Numbered from the stretch's first letter, positions 1 to 11,618 are shown. The stretch is 56,186 nucleotides of DNA from Conoideocrella luteorostrata (GCA_032433595.1 JASWJB010000296.1:1-56186); one strand, 5' to 3'. Numbers and translations: made by a program. Notes: generated from the letters alone by a model not told the origin.

Positions 1-1078
1 GGGGGGGGGCGGGAGGAAGGGATTATGACGACAGGAGGAGAGGGTTGATGCGACAGCGGTTTTAGGTTCTGTTGAAAAAGCGCAATAAGGGTTCGCAAGC
101 CGATAGAGAAACAGGAGGGGAAGTGGTAAATGAATTGAAGCAAGGTGTTTGGGAGTCAAGTCTTACACGAGCGAACAGCTTGGAATCCCCTCCACCATCT
201 TTCGCCGACATGGTTGTGGCGCGGTCCAGCGGTTGTGGTGGTGGTCGTTCAAGGCTGTAGTTATATGGCCCTGTGCCAGGTCGCTGTGCGTACAAGTTGC
301 CTAATCTTTCGACATTCGATAGCGAATTTCGTAGTGGTTGGTGCTTCCTGTGTCACGCGACGCACCGCAAACGCAGCTGAAAATGATCACAATCGGAGAC
401 TCGCTTGTGCCGACCCCTCTTGCCCTTGGCTGGAGCAAGCTCGAGGCGTTAATTCGATGGCCGACAAGATAACTAACTAGTTAGTTAGTGGCGGCGCCCA
501 ATTGGTAAGAAACGCGCCACTCAAGCTCGCCGCTGTTGGTGGGCTGGAGGGGGAAATTGCATCGAAGCCAGCAGCACGGCGAGGGAGTATCTGCAGTCCA
601 ACGGTGTTGCAACAGGTCAGGTCAGATCCTGGTCGTAGTTATGGCAGCTGCAGAATATTGCCGCAGCTACATTCACAGAGCCAGAGCCAAGAGGTCGAGA
701 TCACGCGGTTTCAAGAAGCTTCGTCGAGTCCTCTTATTTTGTCGTCGGTTCCGTGTTGTAGTCGGCGTGCAAGAGAGTTGTAAAATATAATCCCGTTGAA
801 TCCGAATAGAAAGGGGCAGACAGTTGACGCCGCCCGCTGTGCAGTCCATGCTCCAGCCTCACGCAGCAGTTAGTCCGTCAACGCTATCGATAAGACGGTC
901 AGCTTGCGCCCGAGTTCTGTCAGCAACCCAATTAAGCGGGACTGAGCTATTCCTTACCTCCTCCATCCGTCTATCCATCCGTCAAGGCACGCATCACCAC
1001 CGAACCACACCTCCAACCATTCTTCCATTCCCTTCCTCCCCTCAAGTTGCAGCCGCCAGCCTTGCGCTCCGTTCTCAA
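1..1078. other. Left intergenic region, no gene seen
   Basis: No open frame here resembles a known protein and the frames overlap each other. It opens with a G-rich stretch and includes a 16-base perfect palindrome at 471-486. From about 950 it is pyrimidine-rich (repeated TCCATCC and CTTCC), which fits the promoter and leader of the gene starting at 1079. Confidence 0.5.
471..486. repeat. 16-base perfect palindrome AACTAACTAGTTAGTT
   Basis: The sequence reads the same on both strands with no spacer. It contains ACTAACT, a branch-site-like string, but no gene is nearby to use it. Function unknown; it may be chance. Confidence 0.4.
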
Positions 1079-1860
1079 ATGTCCGCAACTAAAGCAAACG
1101 TGCCCAGCTGGGTCGCGCAGCTGCGCTCACCTCCAGCTGCCAAATCCAAAGTCCCTGGCATCCCCGACCCTATAGGCTTCTCCTCTGGCTCTTCTGGCTC
1201 CAAGGTACGCAGAACAAACACGCTCAGCAAGTGGCCAATCTTATGATAGAACCTTTTTTTCTTTCTTAAAAAAAAAACTGTCAACCTCTCACCTACTCCC
1301 CGCAAACTCTCGTGGCTAATATGTCCCCCAATGTCCAGAAACCATCCAAAGACGGCAAGACCCAGCCCCGAAAGCCCCCCTCCAACGATGAAATGGAAAC
1401 CCTCAAGCTCAAAAAAGCCTGGGAAGTTGCTCTCGCACCCGCCAAGTCTCTCCCTATGACCCTTATCATGATGTACATGTCCGGAAACTCGCTACAAATC
1501 TTCAGCATCATGATGGTGTTCATGGCGTTCAAGAACCCCATTGCTGGCCTGATGGCCACGAACCAGGCTTTTGAGAGGTTCCAATCGGCGAATAATGCCG
1601 CACAGATCCTGCAGACCAAGTTGGTGTACGTGGCGATGCAGGTGCTGGCTTTGGCGGTCGGCGTTTGGAAGGTGAATTCTATGGGGTTATTACCGTGAGT
1701 TTTGTGTTGCACCTCAAGAGCTTCTGCGAATTGAGGGTACGAGTTATTGCACTACGGCAACCATTGACTGACTTTTTATGTGTACAGGACGACAAAATCA
1801 GATTGGTTGATGTGGGAATCGCTGAGAGAATCTGTGGACAGGGCCATCACAGCTCTGTAG
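1079..1860 (+). CDS. EMC4: ER membrane protein complex subunit 4 (three exons)
   Basis: Exons are 1079-1204, 1339-1694 and 1788-1860, giving 184 residues, the usual size for fungal EMC4. The junctions are GTACGC...CAG and GTGAGT...ACAG, and both keep the frame. The N-terminus is hydrophilic (residues 1-60). A charged helix with KKAWEVALAP (about 67-76) precedes two hydrophobic segments at about 82-106 (with YMSGNSLQIFS) and 136-156, and the protein ends DRAITAL. These are the conserved blocks of the EMC4 family. In known systems EMC4 is part of the EMC insertase, which helps place transmembrane segments into the ER membrane. The start is the first ATG after a pyrimidine-rich leader and gives the family-like N-terminus. 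The gene converges with the MFS gene, with about 250 bases between stops. Identification is by motif and length. Confidence 0.93.
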
Positions 1861-2112
1861 AGAATTGTACTCCTTGTACTACTAGATATAAAATAGAGCG
1901 AAGAATGCAGCAAAAAGATGCTAATGAGTTAACATGTGTACGTAAGGCACGCCATCACTTTCATCTTCGAGATGTGTATGATGTTACATGCACATTGGTT
2001 CGCTTATTGCGGATGAAACGGTGTCATTGATCATCAATCATCAGGATATTTTGTAGCTTTATATGCTCAACTGCAGTGCTGCTGCTTCCACCGTCTATCA
2101 TGGTCACCAAGT

Positions 2113-3768
2113 CTATTTGTCTTGTGTCTCGGCCTTCCTCTTAGCCTTTTGTGCCCTCCAGTGGGGGCCCAGCTTCTCAAGGACTCGTAGCCCCGGAAGA
2201 CATGCCACCATTAACAGGGCCAGGAGTGTAAACGTCCATCCAATACCCATTGCTTCAAACATATGGTCCACCACAGCCGTTGCAGCAGCGCCGGACAAGC
2301 ACCGGGTTAGGTTATTCGCTGCGGCCGCCGTGGCAGGTGCATCCTCATTCAAGTCAACCAGGAGGGTGTTGAGCACGCCGAAGGAAGACGGCACCAACAT
2401 GCCGATAATGAAGAGCAGAATCAGCGGCACCGCCACGGTCGTCTCAGCCTCCAATGACCAACCCCAGCCGATGAGAGCCATGGCTCCGACGAGTATGGCA
2501 GGGTACAGGGGCTGTATGCGAGCAGACTCAATCGGGAAATCGAGCATATCGTCCCCTCTTTTGCGGCTCGTCGTCAGCCCCAACTTCTTGGCGATGCGGC
2601 GATAGTTCCAGTCCACGATGTGGCCCTGCAGCAGCATGACCGCACAACATCCGACGCCATAGGGCAAGTAGCATACACCTGCCTCCAGATCATCATACTC
2701 GTAGATGAGCTTGAACAGCATGGCAAGTGTCGCACCAATCAGAATGAAGTTGACGTACATGATGGCTGAGATGAAAAGGATGAGGCCCTCTTCCTTGTTG
2801 AAGACAATCAACAAGGTGCGCAGGGGGTTTGGCATCCGCAGCTTGACCTTGGGCGCGGACGCTGGTCTTTGCTTGACGCCATGAGGCCGTATAAGATCAA
2901 TTACAGTCATGTTCCATCTCGGTGGTGGTATGGCACCATTCCCAACAACATTGCGGCACGTTTCCGGGACGGACAGAATCCACGGTATCAGCCATACAAG
3001 GACAAAGATGGCGCAAAACCAAAAGATGGAAGGCCATCCCAGTTCTTTACTCAAAAGACCACCAAGTACAGGCCCGACAGTAGGACCCAGGTTCATGCCA
3101 GCGCCAACAATACCCATGTACCGCCCTCGCTCGTCGCTGGCGGCGATGTCCGCAACGACAGCATATGCGAGCGCAAGAGTGCCGCTGCTGCCAGCTGACT
3201 GCAGGCATCGCAAAACCAAGAGGGCCACATAATCCCTCTGTATTGCCAGTCCAATATTGGCAAACAGGTAAATGGTAAATGCCACAGTGAAGGCAGGTCG
3301 ACGACCAGCCGTGTCACCGAAATCACCAAATATGGTCGGCGAAAGCCCTTGCAGGATCATGTAAGTCGTCAGAGTGAGATTGATCATGGCGGTAGTCACA
3401 TCGAGGCTGGTAGCAACAGAATCCAGAGCCGGAAAATAGATGTTTGCCGTCATGGGTGAGATGACGCTAGAAATCGTCACCATGGTTAATATCCACATTT
3501 TGGTTGATTTTGAGAATGCGCTGTAGGGGGCATTGCCGGCAACCTGGGACAAGGCTTCGACATCCTCCGAGTCCGACAACACCTGGCTGGCAGGTACCGA
3601 TTCCGATTTGTCTATGACGACGGGGATTCCATCACCATCATTGACAAGATCTCGGTGGTCCGTCTTGCGCTCTGCCGACGGTGCCGTATCCACCGAGTCG
3701 GAGGCCGCGCGGCCGGGCCCTGCATTGGTGTCGGACGAGGGACCTCGAGCCTTTGTATCATCCTCCAT
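2113..3768 (-). CDS. MFS drug:H+ antiporter-1 (DHA1) family exporter
   Basis: A single intronless frame of 551 residues. About 88 hydrophilic N-terminal residues, rich in Asp and Ser, precede the first membrane segment. The DHA1 signatures are clear: motif A as GDFGDTAGRR at 148-157 (the TM2-TM3 loop), motif C as GAGMNLGPTVGPVLGG at about 221-236 (TM5), and a long central cytoplasmic loop near 275-320. The N-terminal PMTANIYFPAL block resembles the quinidine-resistance/Aqr1-Qdr branch of DHA1, which exports drugs, weak acids or amino-acid-related compounds across the plasma membrane. The substrate cannot be read from sequence. The gene stands alone, with no biosynthetic genes beside it, and diverges from the SNARE gene across a 1.5 kb region. 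Confidence 0.88.
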   Translation of the reverse strand: MEDDTKARGPSSDTNAGPGRAASDSVDTAPSAERKTDHRDLVNDGDGIPVVIDKSESVPASQVLSDSEDVEALSQVAGNAPYSAFSKSTKMWILTMVTISSVISPMTANIYFPALDSVATSLDVTTAMINLTLTTYMILQGLSPTIFGDFGDTAGRRPAFTVAFTIYLFANIGLAIQRDYVALLVLRCLQSAGSSGTLALAYAVVADIAASDERGRYMGIVGAGMNLGPTVGPVLGGLLSKELGWPSIFWFCAIFVLVWLIPWILSVPETCRNVVGNGAIPPPRWNMTVIDLIRPHGVKQRPASAPKVKLRMPNPLRTLLIVFNKEEGLILFISAIMYVNFILIGATLAMLFKLIYEYDDLEAGVCYLPYGVGCCAVMLLQGHIVDWNYRRIAKKLGLTTSRKRGDDMLDFPIESARIQPLYPAILVGAMALIGWGWSLEAETTVAVPLILLFIIGMLVPSSFGVLNTLLVDLNEDAPATAAAANNLTRCLSGAAATAVVDHMFEAMGIGWTFTLLALLMVACLPGLRVLEKLGPHWRAQKAKRKAETQDK

Positions 3769-5253
3769 GCTGCAAACCCAGAATCTATAAACGAATTGAT
3801 ATTGACGACCTCATATTACTTGTTTGCCAGAACAAGAAAGAAAAGAGCACAAGGCCGTTAGGATCGGGGGAGGGACGCGAAGGATGGGCAAGACCTTATT
3901 AACTAGAAAATTATACTAAAAGTAGCAACTAGGTTCGGGCCCGGTGCCATGTCGGCAACGGTCAGCTGTGGTGGGGTTAGGATATCAATGGAGGAAGCGT
4001 TTTGACTCAGGGATAGCCGTTGCGATGTGGGATTAAGGCGTGAGATCTCTATCTTTGGGTCCTCAGGTCCTCTGGTCCCCTGATCCGTCAATCCATGAGC
4101 GGCATTCGGTTTGTTTCCGCGTGGTTGGCTCTCAGGCGAGTGACGAGGAGGCACTTATCGAGCCACACTTCCGACGCCACCGATCTGACAACCAGGTGAG
4201 ATGGAACTGTTCTTCTTTTTTGACGACCGTTTGCGAATTGTGCTCGGGCGACTTCCGTAAAGTTTGGCGTCCGGCATAGCTGGATGGGCTCACGCTATGG
4301 ACAGGCCCTCTTGGCCCGTGTGGCGCCGCACGGCCAGGTTCCGAGGACGAGAGAGAGCGAAAGAGAGCGAAAGAGGGCCACGAGCTGTCCTAATCAGGCT
4401 CAATTTAGGGTTGTCAATTAGATAACTAGTTACGGAGCACGGAGTACCATAAGAACGAAACAAAAGCCCGTCACATCCATGCAAATCACCCGTTCGCTTG
4501 CGCCGGACAGATACCGCGCGGGCGTCGAATACGTACGCTTTATCACGACACTCCAGCACTTGACTGGTGGAAATTACAAGCAGGAACCTGGACAAGGTTG
4601 GATTTTAGGAATCCCAGACAGACTTGCATCTTCTGCGACTCGGCTGGCCAATAACACAACGGCCCTCCCAATTGATATCCCGTAGCCAATGCCGAATGGA
4701 GAACAAAACGGTCTCTCGAATGTCACCCTACTTATCAGCGTGTCTAGCATTCATTGATTGTACATACTTACTCCGTACCAAAATGTCATTTATCATGACG
4801 GGCTTGGCTTTTGGCTTTTTCCAAGGCTGGTGTTGAGACAAGGTATGATTCATGCAATAATACTCTTGCGTCGATAATAATACCCTCGCCCGTACTCCGT
4901 ACTCCGTACACCATTGCACTCTATTCTAGGCGCCACTTCCGGCGGGGAAACGGGGCTCTTGCATCTCCGACATCCAAGGAGGGAACGGCCGGCCACGCAC
5001 GACCATCCTATATTGTACACTTTAAATGCCATGACTAAGCAGCCAATGTGGGCTCGGGAGCTTTCTCACCTACGTAGCCATTTCGCATTGCACGGTAACT
5101 GGACAGATGATCCTAGGAACACAGCTATTGCGCAAGACATACGGAGTAGATGACAACAACCTTGACCACGACCACGACGATCAATCTAATACCGCCAAGT
5201 CACGCAGTTATGCTATTTGAAGAATAATTGTTGGCCGGATTCTTGTCAGAACC
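3769..5253. promoter_or_regulatory. Divergent intergenic region between exporter and SNARE genes
   Basis: No protein-like frame is seen. The region carries five exact copies of the TACTCCGT/ACGGAGTA 8-mer (4439, 4769, 4893, 4900, 5141), two of them overlapping with a 7-base step. A purine-rich GAGAGAGCGAAAGAGAGCGAAAG stretch lies near 4350. It must hold the promoters of both flanking genes, but I cannot assign individual sites. Confidence 0.5.
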
Positions 5254-6471
5254 ATGGCATTTTCGGCGGCCACCTTCCCTCCCTCAACCGATTTGGCGGG
5301 CAGCTTCAATAATCTCCTCCGCCAGAGAGGTGCAGCAGCAACAATAGGCAAGGTTCATCTGGACGTGAACGCGCTTGAAGGCTTTGTCAAGGAGGCTTAT
5401 CGTATAGTAAGCTTGGCTTCGTGCCCGAAAACGCTAATCAATTTTAATTGCTCACCGCCCGTGCTTCTCAACAGAATGCGCACATCACCAGCTTGCACAA
5501 AGAACTCAAGGACGTCAGGCAGGCATATCTATCCACAGCTCAACCAAGAAGGACGCCCAGCCGTGCATTGTCCGGCAAGCCGCAAGTCCTGACCGACCGC
5601 GAACGGGAAGATGTCGACGTGAACGCGAAGCAGATGATTCGCGAACTTAATGCAAGCATACGGGCTCTGGACGACGCTGAACAGCTTCGCCGAGAAACTG
5701 AATCTGCCGTTATTAGGAAAAAATACGCGAGCGGCCTGAACGCACTGAGCTCGTGGGCCTCGGGTGGGGGCGCTACAAGCAAAACAGCAGAGCATGCGGC
5801 GGCAGAAGGCCAAGCTCAGCAAACAGAGATTCACCGCGACGGCATCTTGTGGTTCTTGCGGAAGAGACTGGAGCTCTGCTGTCGCACACAGCAAGATATG
5901 ATGGAGGCAAGGCTGACTCGAGAAATGGAAAAGACTCGTGGCATGCTAGCTGCGCCTGCAGGCGACTTTGCGGCTTTTCCGCCAATATCAGAAAAGGCTT
6001 GGAAGGCCGCAACAATACATGAAAATGATTCAGACGACGCTGCGTCACGCGATATGGCTGCTCCCTTCACACAAGGCTTGACGCAGGAACAAGTGCAAAT
6101 GTTTGAGGAGGGCAACCAGGACATGATGCAGCATTACGAGAGCACGCTGGACAAAGTCAGGTATGTTACTCAAACTTTCTACGCTTATGGCGGTGGCACA
6201 TGTATGCGCTTCTAACACAGTGGGGAATAGAACGGCGGAAAAGTCACTTTTCGAAATTTCCGAGCTTCAATCGCTGCTCGTCAACAACTTGGCTATACAG
6301 TCCGAACACATTGAGCAGCTGGTTTCCGATTCATTTTCAACAACTGATAATGTCAGTGGAGGTAACAAGGAGCTCAAAAAAGCCACTCAGCGACCCAGTG
6401 CGGCACGCTACACTTTTTTCGCGGCCAGTGGTGTATGTGCGTTCCTCGTGATTTGGGACCTGGTCATATGA
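5254..6471 (+). CDS. UFE1: Qa-SNARE of the Ufe1/syntaxin-18 type (three exons)
   Basis: Exons are 5254-5406, 5475-6160 and 6231-6471 (donors GTAAGC and GTATGT), giving 359 residues, in the range of syntaxin 18. The N-terminal part is a predicted helical domain. Near residue 255 a SNARE heptad region begins at LTQEQVQMFEEGNQDMM and runs through the second junction to AIQSEHIEQL, which holds the zero-layer glutamine. The last 20 or so residues (ASGVCAFLVIWDLVI) form a tail anchor. Known Ufe1 is the ER t-SNARE for COPI vesicles returning from the Golgi. The acceptor at 6230 is needed, because the upstream AG at 6220 leads straight to a stop. Similarity outside the SNARE motif is weak in this family, so the name rests on layout and on the DLAGSFNNLLRQRG-type N-terminus. 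Confidence 0.82.
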
Positions 6472-7899
6472 AGGGACAAGAGAACATGATGTCGCGTCAA
6501 TAGAAGAAGACTGTTACTATGCGAGTAGCTAGATTAGGCTTGAACCTCGGAAAGGACTCATTCAATAGAGAAAGCTGTGTCGGGCGGCCGAAGCTGAATA
6601 GACGCATGTACGATATAGCAGCAGGCACCACACCACATGTGAAAGAGCCGGCCCAACTTCTTTCTGCATGTGTGGAGACGTGCGGAAGGGTTGAGCCACC
6701 CCCAGATTTTTGACGACTAACTATCCACTCCTACCAGACCTTCACAGCGGTTGATATTCCATACAAGTCTGCAGAAAGGATCACATCCCAGCCGCAAGGG
6801 CAGAGAAAAATTGGCTGCACTGCACTATTCAGTGGCGAGTGGATGCAGCGGCCCAGTTCTTCGGTCACAATGCGAGGCGTCGGGTTTTGGTCCTCGTCAG
6901 CGCGCTCGTGGTCAGCGAAAAAAAAAGCCAAAGAAGGGTGAAGGACCCGTGACGTGACACGGCGTTCTAGCTGGCTTCGCAGCCCGTGAGAGCCGAAGGG
7001 GCCTCGGTCGAAACCACTCCACGGCCTCCCAACAGGCTCTGGAACTCGGCACTCACAGGCTTTTCGCATGCAGCACCAGTTGACACCACAGGCCATAAAA
7101 ACTGCCATGGCTCCCCCCACGCGTCAAAAGGCGCCGCTTTCCGGGAACCTCTCGACAGCTCCCCATCCCGTCCGTCCGTCATCTTTGCATCTTGCAAGCG
7201 TTTGCCCAATCCTGGCACTGCTTGTCATATGACTTGAAAAGACAGCCGTTTACCTCCGCGCCAAGCTTCCTACTGTACAATAGTGTAACTTTACTTGTAG
7301 CATTGCGTTGTACTAGTAAGTTGTGCCCATTGTTGCTCCGTGTTTCTAAGCGACGCAGGCCGCAGAGTCCTTCATGCATGCACTTGGTTGGCCAGGTCCA
7401 GGTGTTGTTGAAGCTGCGTGCGACTGACTGGCCGTTCACACCAAGCGGACTTTTTCGCTCCATGAATGTATTGTATGTCTTTGGGGGGGGGCCTGTCTAA
7501 CGTATATGTCTTTGGGTAGTTATTCTGCGCAACATACGCACAAACATACGGGAATATCCCTGCACAGACGAACCGCCTTCCTTCGAGTCTCTCTATCCGG
7601 GCGCTCCCTTACTTCCTTGTTGCTCGCCGAGTGCCTGCCATACATTGTCAGGTCCTGAGATTGAGCCTGAGCCTGAGTCTGAGTCCGAGTCCGAGTCCGA
7701 GTTCAAAACCCGGGTGAGTTGAGCCGCAACAGGGCCGGTCAAGTCGCAGCTTAGTCGCAGCTTCCTCGCAGCTTCGAGTTTCGAGTGTGTCCCCACCAAT
7801 CGTACCAGTCACCAGTCACCAGCAGCCCATTGCCCATTACCTACTCCAGCTTTGGTTCCTGTTATTAGGTAGCTGGCGCGCCCACCCCACCATCCCACC
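6472..7899. promoter_or_regulatory. Intergenic region upstream of aspartate aminotransferase
   Basis: No gene-like frame is seen. A G9 run lies near 7488. From about 7510 to 7899 there is no ATG on the plus strand, as expected of a transcribed leader. A tandem hexamer lies at 7663-7704. Confidence 0.5.
7663..7704 (+). repeat. Tandem hexamer GAGYCY, about seven units
   Basis: Seven consecutive six-base units vary from GAGCCT to GAGTCT, GAGTCC and GAGTTC. They lie about 200 bases before the aminotransferase start and probably fall in its leader or core promoter. Confidence 0.8.
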
Positions 7900-9609
7900 A
7901 TGGCTCCTACATCCTCATCGTCGTCCTCTTCTTCCTCACTCGCGAGACTGAACAACATTGCAAACCACATCTCCCCCGCCATGGCTTCTACAACTAGTTT
8001 TCCCGCCGATGCCGTGCCGCAGGCCCCCGAGGATGCCCTCTTTGGACTTGCGCGGGCTTACAAGGCTGATACGAGCTCGCTCAAGGTTGACTTGGTACGT
8101 GCAGCCGTCCGCTTATTGCTTAGAGCCAATTACCCGCCCTGGGTTGATTGCTAACCCAGCTTCGTCAAATAGGGCATTGGCGCCTATCGTGACGACAACG
8201 CAAAGCCCTGGGTTCTTCCCGTTGTTAAAAAGGTATGGAATTTATTTACTTTGTCTTCTTCCATAGTGCACGATAAGATGCTTGGCGTGCTATCGTGGCC
8301 GGTTATTGCGGTTTTGTGGTCTGGTCAGCTTCAGAAACTTCCGGACAGCTCCCCGGGTGCGTCACAGCGAAGGCGGAGCCAACACCGTTGCGGCGTTATC
8401 ATGCCGGAAGCTATGCAAGCGTTGTGCATCAGCACTCATGGAGCTCTCTGACTGCTGCACTTCTGCTCCTGTACCCTCTATAAAACGAACCATGCTGTCA
8501 GTACTCTCTACTCCGTACTGACACCCCATATCTTGCAGGCTGACCAAATTCTCCGAAACAACCCCGAATTGAATCACGAATATGCCCCGATTGCTGGAAT
8601 TCCCGAATTCACCTCCAAGGCTGCTGAGCTAATCCTCGGGGCCGATTCCCCGGCCCTCAAGGAGAGGCGGGCCACTTCAATGCAGACCATCTCCGGCACC
8701 GGAGCCGTCCACCTCGGCGCTCTCTTCCTCGCCAAGTTCTACAAGGGCAACAGAACGGTTTACATGTCCAACCCAACATGGGCTAACCACAAGCAAATCT
8801 TTGGAAACGTCGGCCTTCAGGTTGCCGACTACCCTTACTTCTCCAAGAAGACCAATGGCCTAGACTTTGAGGGTATGAAGGCTACCATTCAGGCCGCTCC
8901 TGATCGATCAATCATCTTGCTGCATCCTTGTGCTCACAACCCGACTGGTGTCGACCCTACACTGGACCAGTGGAAGGAGCTTGCTGCCCTTATTGCACAG
9001 AAGAAGCATTTTCCCTTCTTCGACTGCGCATACCAGGGCTTTGCCTCCGGCAACCTCGCTCAGGATGCCGCCGCTGTGCGCTACTTTATCGAGCAAGGAT
9101 TCGAAACGGTCGTTTGCCAGAGTTTTGCCAAGAACTTTGGTCTGTATGGTGAGCGAGCCGGTTGTTTCCACGTCGTAACCGGCCCCGGATCCGAGGCCAG
9201 CACTACCATCACAAGAATTGCCTCTCAGCTGGCTATCCTCCAGCGATCTGAGATCTCCAATCCTCCGCTGTACGGAGCTCGTATTGCCGCCACTGTCTTG
9301 AACGACCCGGAGCTCTTCGCCGAGTGGGAAGACAACCTGCGCACCATGTCTGGCCGTATTATCAACATGAGAAATGAGCTGCGCTCAAGACTCGAGAAGC
9401 TTGGCACGCCCGGCACTTGGAACCACATCACTGACCAGATTGGCATGTTCAGCTTTACTGGTCTATCGGAACCGCAAGTCCAGAAGCTGCGTGAAGAGTA
9501 CCATATATATATGACTAAGAATGGACGTATTTCCATGGCCGGTCTAAATTCGAGAAACATTGACCATGTTGCAAATGCTTTCAACAAGGTTGTTAAAGAG
9601 GTTAAGTAA
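7900..9609 (+). CDS. Aspartate aminotransferase, class I (three exons)
   Basis: Exons are 7900-8094, 8173-8232 and 8539-9609, giving 441 residues. Family blocks appear in order: VDLGIGAYRDDNAKPWVLP across junction 1, LNHEYAPIAG, SGTGAVHLGALF, the HPCAHNPTGVDP loop, the DCAYQGFASG segment, SQ/SFAKNFGLYGER with the PLP-binding lysine at about residue 283, and FSFTGLSEPQV near the end. The enzyme exchanges amino groups between aspartate and 2-oxoglutarate. The core matches the cytosolic form, but 27 residues (a Ser run, then LARLNNIANHISPA) precede a second in-frame ATG at 7981 in a similar CCATGGCT context. Either start could be used, so compartment is uncertain. Intron 2 is unusually long (306 bases) and contains a TACTCCGT copy at 8509. 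The first ATG was chosen because the leader before it has no ATG. Confidence 0.93.
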
Positions 9610-10180
9610 ATGCATTTGATGGCACGACGGAATAGGAATAGGGACAAGCGATGACTTGTTTGTGGAAAACACTATTTATTTGTTAAAAGGGAAGGGGGCC
9701 AAGAGCTGGAACACCCGGTCTTCTGTGTACTAGAGTCATATAGAAGTTAATGGATCTGTGTATGACGTGAATTCAATGCTGATATTGCAGCTGTCCATGT
9801 TGCCCAATGGTTGATACTTGTAGGGTAGGCGCTATGATTGACCGTAATGCATAGGGGTAAACAGCTAGTCCTCTAATGTTGGCGAACCGGGAAGCACTGA
9901 TGAGATTCGAATGCGGGCATTTCAATGAGAGCCCGGGGCAAATAAACACGCCAACGCATGACTATCCGATCTTTGAAGCCAGACAATTTTCTCGAGGCAG
10001 GGTTGATCCACCCGAGCATCACTTTGAATTTAACTGCTGTTTCAACAGTAGGCAAGGTTATCGCGACCCGAGGCGTATGATCCCCACTAGCCATTCACTA
10101 ACTCACTCACCCACACACCTCGACTCTCACCACCTCAACTCACCTTATGCAGCACCCTTCTCCCACGCCCCCAAATCACC
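9610..10180. other. Intergenic region, no gene seen
   Basis: The first half follows the aminotransferase stop and should hold its 3' end. The last 100 bases are CA/CT-rich (CACTAACTCACTCACC and similar), like a leader for the gene at 10181. Confidence 0.5.
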
Positions 10181-11474
10181 ATGGCGCGCAAACTCCCATG
10201 GAAGAGGACAGGCGTGGAATTGAAGCCCGAGGCCGGGTCATCCCATCAACGGACATACAAGGCAGAAGTCGATCGGGCTGTAGTCCCTGCTTGCACGCCA
10301 GGCATATTACCGACACCAACTCGCGACGGAGACTCGCACACTCAACAACCTCGCGATGATGTAGACCAGCACCAACATCAACACCAAAACATTTCCTCTC
10401 CCCCAAGGAGCAACTTAACCCCCTCCCGCTGGATGGATGGCCGGATACGCAGCCCATCTACATCACCGCCTCCAGAGCCACCGGCCCAAGAGTCTGTTGT
10501 GCCTTGCCCTTTTTGAACCTTGCTTTCCCCTTCTCTAGTAATTTTTTTAGTTTTATTTTATTTTAACTGTTTAGCTGACGTTATAACCGGGGGCTAGATT
10601 TATGATACCCAGCGATGACAGGTTCCGCATGGTGGAGGATGAATTACTCCGCACGGCAGGGCTGTTCACCGCGCATCTCCACCGCGCGGAGTATAACCGC
10701 CTCAAGATGCTAACGCAGAGGCACAACGCGGATACGATTCGTGAGATAGAGAGGCCGGTGGTGCAGCTGCACGGGGGAGGTGCTACCTCGACTGCTCGGA
10801 GGAGGGGGATGGCCGCGCGCAGGAATTCCAGACAGAGGGCGGTTCTGCAGGCTAATGGAGGTGTTAGCGATTTGCCCTGGGTTGGGACAAGTTTGCAGGG
10901 CCTGATGGAGAAGAAGTCTGGAAGGATGGGGACGGGTATAAGGATGAAGATTGGGTCTGGGGATGTGAGCACAAGAGCCGCAGCGGGGTTTGCGTCCAGA
11001 GCTGACAAGGAGGAGGAGCAGCAGGAGCAGCAGGAGCAGCAGGAGTATGAAGATGTTAGGGATTCCGAGCGACACACAGAAATACCTGTCACGCCGCGGC
11101 AGAGGGCTCCTCGTTATGAGTCTCCCGCGGGACCGGGACCTTCTTCCTCTGCGAGCATAACGCTGAATCCTCGTGGGAATTTTCACTCCTCGAGCGCTGG
11201 TGGTGGCGGCGGCAGTGGGAGGGCTTACTACAGCAAGGACGTCGACGAGTCACCGTACAGTTCGGGGAGTAAACGAAGCGCAAAGCACATCCATCCCGGG
11301 CCACGTGAAGCGCAGGTAGAAGAGGGTGGAAATGGTGATGAGCCGGAGGAGGATGACCCGTTCGGTGTGAATAAACGGAGGGTGAGCAGGGTTCAGTCAC
11401 GAGAACAGATGAGGAGACCTGCAAAAGACACGGCCAAGAAATTGTCTCCGGATGCGATACCTTCATTTTTATGA
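10181..11474 (+). CDS. Unnamed low-complexity protein, probably conserved in ascomycetes (two exons)
   Basis: Exons 10181-10491 and 10598-11474 give 395 residues. The intron has a GTCTGT donor, a CTGAC branch-like site and a CTAG acceptor, and joins AQ to EFMIPSDDRFRMVEDELL. Three features can be seen: a basic N-terminus MARKLPWKR; a helical block at about 104-150 (DRFRMVEDELLRTAGLF, LHRAEYNRLK, NADTIREIERPV); and a later short block LPWVGTSLQGLM. The rest is disordered, with an HQ run near residue 66, an EQQ triplet repeat near 246-254, and a basic C-terminal stretch. The pattern of short conserved blocks in disorder resembles a fungal protein family I remember without a function. Basic composition would suit a nuclear location, but that is inference. 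Its 3' end faces NMD3, with 144 bases between stops. Confidence 0.75.
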
Positions 11475-11618
11475 GGTTGAGTTATGACGTTTCTTGACAT
11501 GACGACATGACGACATGACAACACGTGTAATATATATGTATATAAGAGTTAATGACCCAGAATATCACAACACGTAATGCCCGAAACGCCAACTTTTACC
11601 ATTCCCTTCCGCCTGCGA

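Noticed and set aside
2063..2605. 180-codon plus-strand frame opposite the exporter gene
   Set aside because: It lies wholly antisense to the conserved transporter and has no protein-like features; a shadow of codon bias.
6211..6230. Alternative acceptor at 6220 for the SNARE gene's last intron
   Set aside because: Using it gives an immediate TAG stop in the joined frame.
10571..11092. 173-codon minus-strand frame with long Ser/Cys runs
   Set aside because: It is the reverse complement of the EQQ-repeat part of the orphan gene.
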